Positions 62,072 through 64,000 of a stretch of DNA of 64,000 nt are shown piece after piece. The DNA lies in contig NC_083658.1 of the NCBI RefSeq assembly GCF_963576545.1, positions 8,954,928 to 9,018,927 on the forward strand. Direction: 5' to 3'. Source of the DNA: Limanda limanda (taxonomy: Eukaryota; Chordata; Actinopteri; Pleuronectiformes; Pleuronectidae). The notes beneath the pieces were generated by a model that did not search any database, was not told the DNA's origin, and was given only the letters and a program-made list of their open reading frames with translations. Both the position numbers and the translations under genes were made by a program. Numbering within the stretch: the stretch's first letter is position 1; every line of letters starts with the position of its first letter.

Positions 62072-63489
62072 TGAAGAAAAATTCTTACAACTCTTGCAAA
62101 ACCGGCATCAAGCTCCACAGACGAAAACAACAATCCAAGTGATTCAAATTTTGATTTTCATTGTTCTTTAAAATGTCCATGGTGCACCGATGTATTTTCA
62201 TCTGTTTCCCATACGTCCAAGTGTTAGCCCCATGACAAATGAGTACTGCAAGCATAAAGGACACATCAGGCATCACTGCACGCTGTCGGCATCACAGCAT
62301 TCTGCAATTATTTACAATTGCACCCCTCTCTGATGGGAGAAAAGTATATGTTGGAAAACTGGTAATTAAAGGCAAAACATGATGTGTTTACAGCATGCGG
62401 TCAAATGAAAATGTAGAAACAGACGGAAACGCACACATTCAGACGGGTGTGCTCAGGAAGAGGCATAAACAAATCTTTTTGAAATGATCAAATTTACATC
62501 CAAATACAGATTTGGAGGATTTAAATGAGAAAACATTTAATTTACATTTTCAAACGTCTTTTGGATGTTTTGGGCGAAGTAACAGCATTTCTGTTGTATT
62601 AGAGATTGGAACAAACGATACGCTATCTCTCCGCGACCTATTTTTAGACAATCCCTGCTTTGTCCCTGGAGAGAGGAAGCCATCGTCACCACGCAGGTCC
62701 GAAACAGAGTTTGTAGGCAAGTGCGTGCTCCTGAGTTAGCCTAGCACTGCACAACATCATAATGCTTTCCGTCCAGATCAAACTCGCCTCATGCAGATGC
62801 CAACAGCCCCTCGGTATCCATGTTGACAAATGGCATTTCTATTAGATTGAGTCACACTCCTGTGGTTTGCCCCCCCCCCCTGCTTTGTAGCAGTGTTTGC
62901 ACTTTGTCCTAATAGAGCAAAAAGAGCACCCCTTGTCTGAGCAATTTAAAAAAGCAATTTGTTCTCTTTCTCCCTCTGTTTGCTTTTACTGTGTTCTGGC
63001 CCACTGCACTGGGAGCAAGCTAACCTTACATAAATTACTCTGAGTGCCTATGAAAATGTCAACGAGATGTGGCAAACCCCCCCCCCCCCTTCCCCTGCCC
63101 TCCCACGGTGGTGTGTGTGGCGTCAATATTTGTCTGTGCGACCAAGTAGATGCAACAAACACACAGAATGCATGTACGTGTGACTAAGTGTTTCTGATAC
63201 CGGTGTGAATGTGTGTGAGTGTGTGGTGCATGTGTCAGGCGTCAGGTGGGGGGGGGGACAGGCGGATCGTCCGCCGGCTACTGACGACGATGGATGGATG
63301 AATGTGAACATCTCTTTCACGCTCCTTTCACAGCGACTGGGCTGATTCATCTGTCTGAGCCGACTCTGTCATTTTGCTTGTCTGATGTTGACTCCAACCA
63401 CTCGCACTGATGGATCATTCCGAGACCCCCTTCTGTCTATGACTATGTCTGAGAGTGTGGGAGTGTAGCGTGGTCATCTCTACAAACGC

Positions 63490-64000
63490 ATTACTCTCGC
63501 TGTGCGTGTGTGGGTGGAAGAGAGCCTCGGCAGAGCATAAATGTGCATTTGTCAACATGAGTGGATGTGCAACTACTTCTACAATTGTATTGTTCACAGA
63601 GACAAGTGGTGTTTTTCGAAAACAAGTCCACAAAAACAAGAACAGAAATGTGGTCTCATGCTGCTCCAGCCTCCGACAAAAGGTTCCTCTCGGCAGGTGG
63701 GTGTCTTCAAGCCCCTGTCACCTGCTAGTCTTTCCACAAACTGCTTCTTAAACATCTCTTATCTGTTGCTATCATGTAAGCGTGCGCGCTGACACACACA
63801 TAAACACAATTATTTTGCCTCAATATCATCATCTCAAAGCAGTCATAGGTCCTAAGGGCTCCCCCTTTTATCATTATGCCTTTAATATTGACCCTAATGC
63901 TTATGTCTTTGATCTCCTATCATTCTTATACATTAAAACTGACACTTACTGAAGCACACATACAAGACCTTGAAGAACCAAATATTCTTCATTGTTCTCT
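63490..64000 (+). repeat. Second copy of the kinase-gene upstream region (cut by window end)
   Basis: It is homologous to 50460-51306 in the same orientation and runs to the last base, which aligns about 35 bases before the ATG at 51339. By position, a further MAST-like gene copy would begin within a few tens of bases past the window. This is a prediction from the alignment; the coding part itself is not visible. Confidence 0.75.

Larger units (their letters stand above)
58753..63489. other. Non-coding spacer between kinase-gene copies
   Basis: No further kinase exon, poly(A) gene relic or transposon with clear ends is visible between the third cassette and the repeated upstream region. A patch at 59,000-59,180 has balanced composition and several ATTA motifs. 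The rest is plain sequence with homopolymer runs at 60965, 62870 and 63076. Confidence 0.5.

Overview
The window looks like vertebrate, most likely teleost (percomorph-type), nuclear DNA. It has GT-AG introns, no operon-like packing, many (CA)n/(GA)n/(TA)n microsatellites, hAT-type transposons with 8-bp target-site duplications, and several interspersed repeats of the kind common in bony-fish genomes. Species and chromosome cannot be read from the sequence. Repeat-family resemblances are from memory and were not searched.

Layout. About 1-50,400 is gene-poor. I found no convincing exon there, only repeats, microsatellites, a G-run cluster, decayed transposons, one decayed coding-like stretch (22,882-23,338, minus strand) and non-coding DNA, some of which reads like candidate conserved regulatory sequence. 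The one clear gene lies on the plus strand at about 51,339-58,595. About 58,750-63,450 is again non-coding. From about 63,490 to the window end, the sequence repeats the region just upstream of the gene (about 50,460-51,306), so another copy probably starts just past the window.

The gene encodes proteins of the MAST (microtubule-associated Ser/Thr kinase, AGC group) type in an unusual arrangement. A cassette of eight exons occurs twice in full and a third time in truncated form: one exon with acidic repeats plus a MAST pre-kinase-like helix, then seven kinase exons. Splice phases match at every junction, so all 19 exons can be joined into one 1,141-residue reading frame. The first kinase domain has lost the ATP-binding Lys, the DFG Asp and the APE Pro although its exons stay open, so it looks like a pseudokinase. 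The second keeps the catalytic residues but has HGD in place of HRD. The third cassette breaks off just after the start of the kinase domain, at a short stretch shared with an intron of cassette 1. Whether the locus makes one tandem-kinase protein or several shorter ones cannot be settled from sequence alone; a weak splice donor (GTTGGA) conserved in all three cassettes is the deciding junction.
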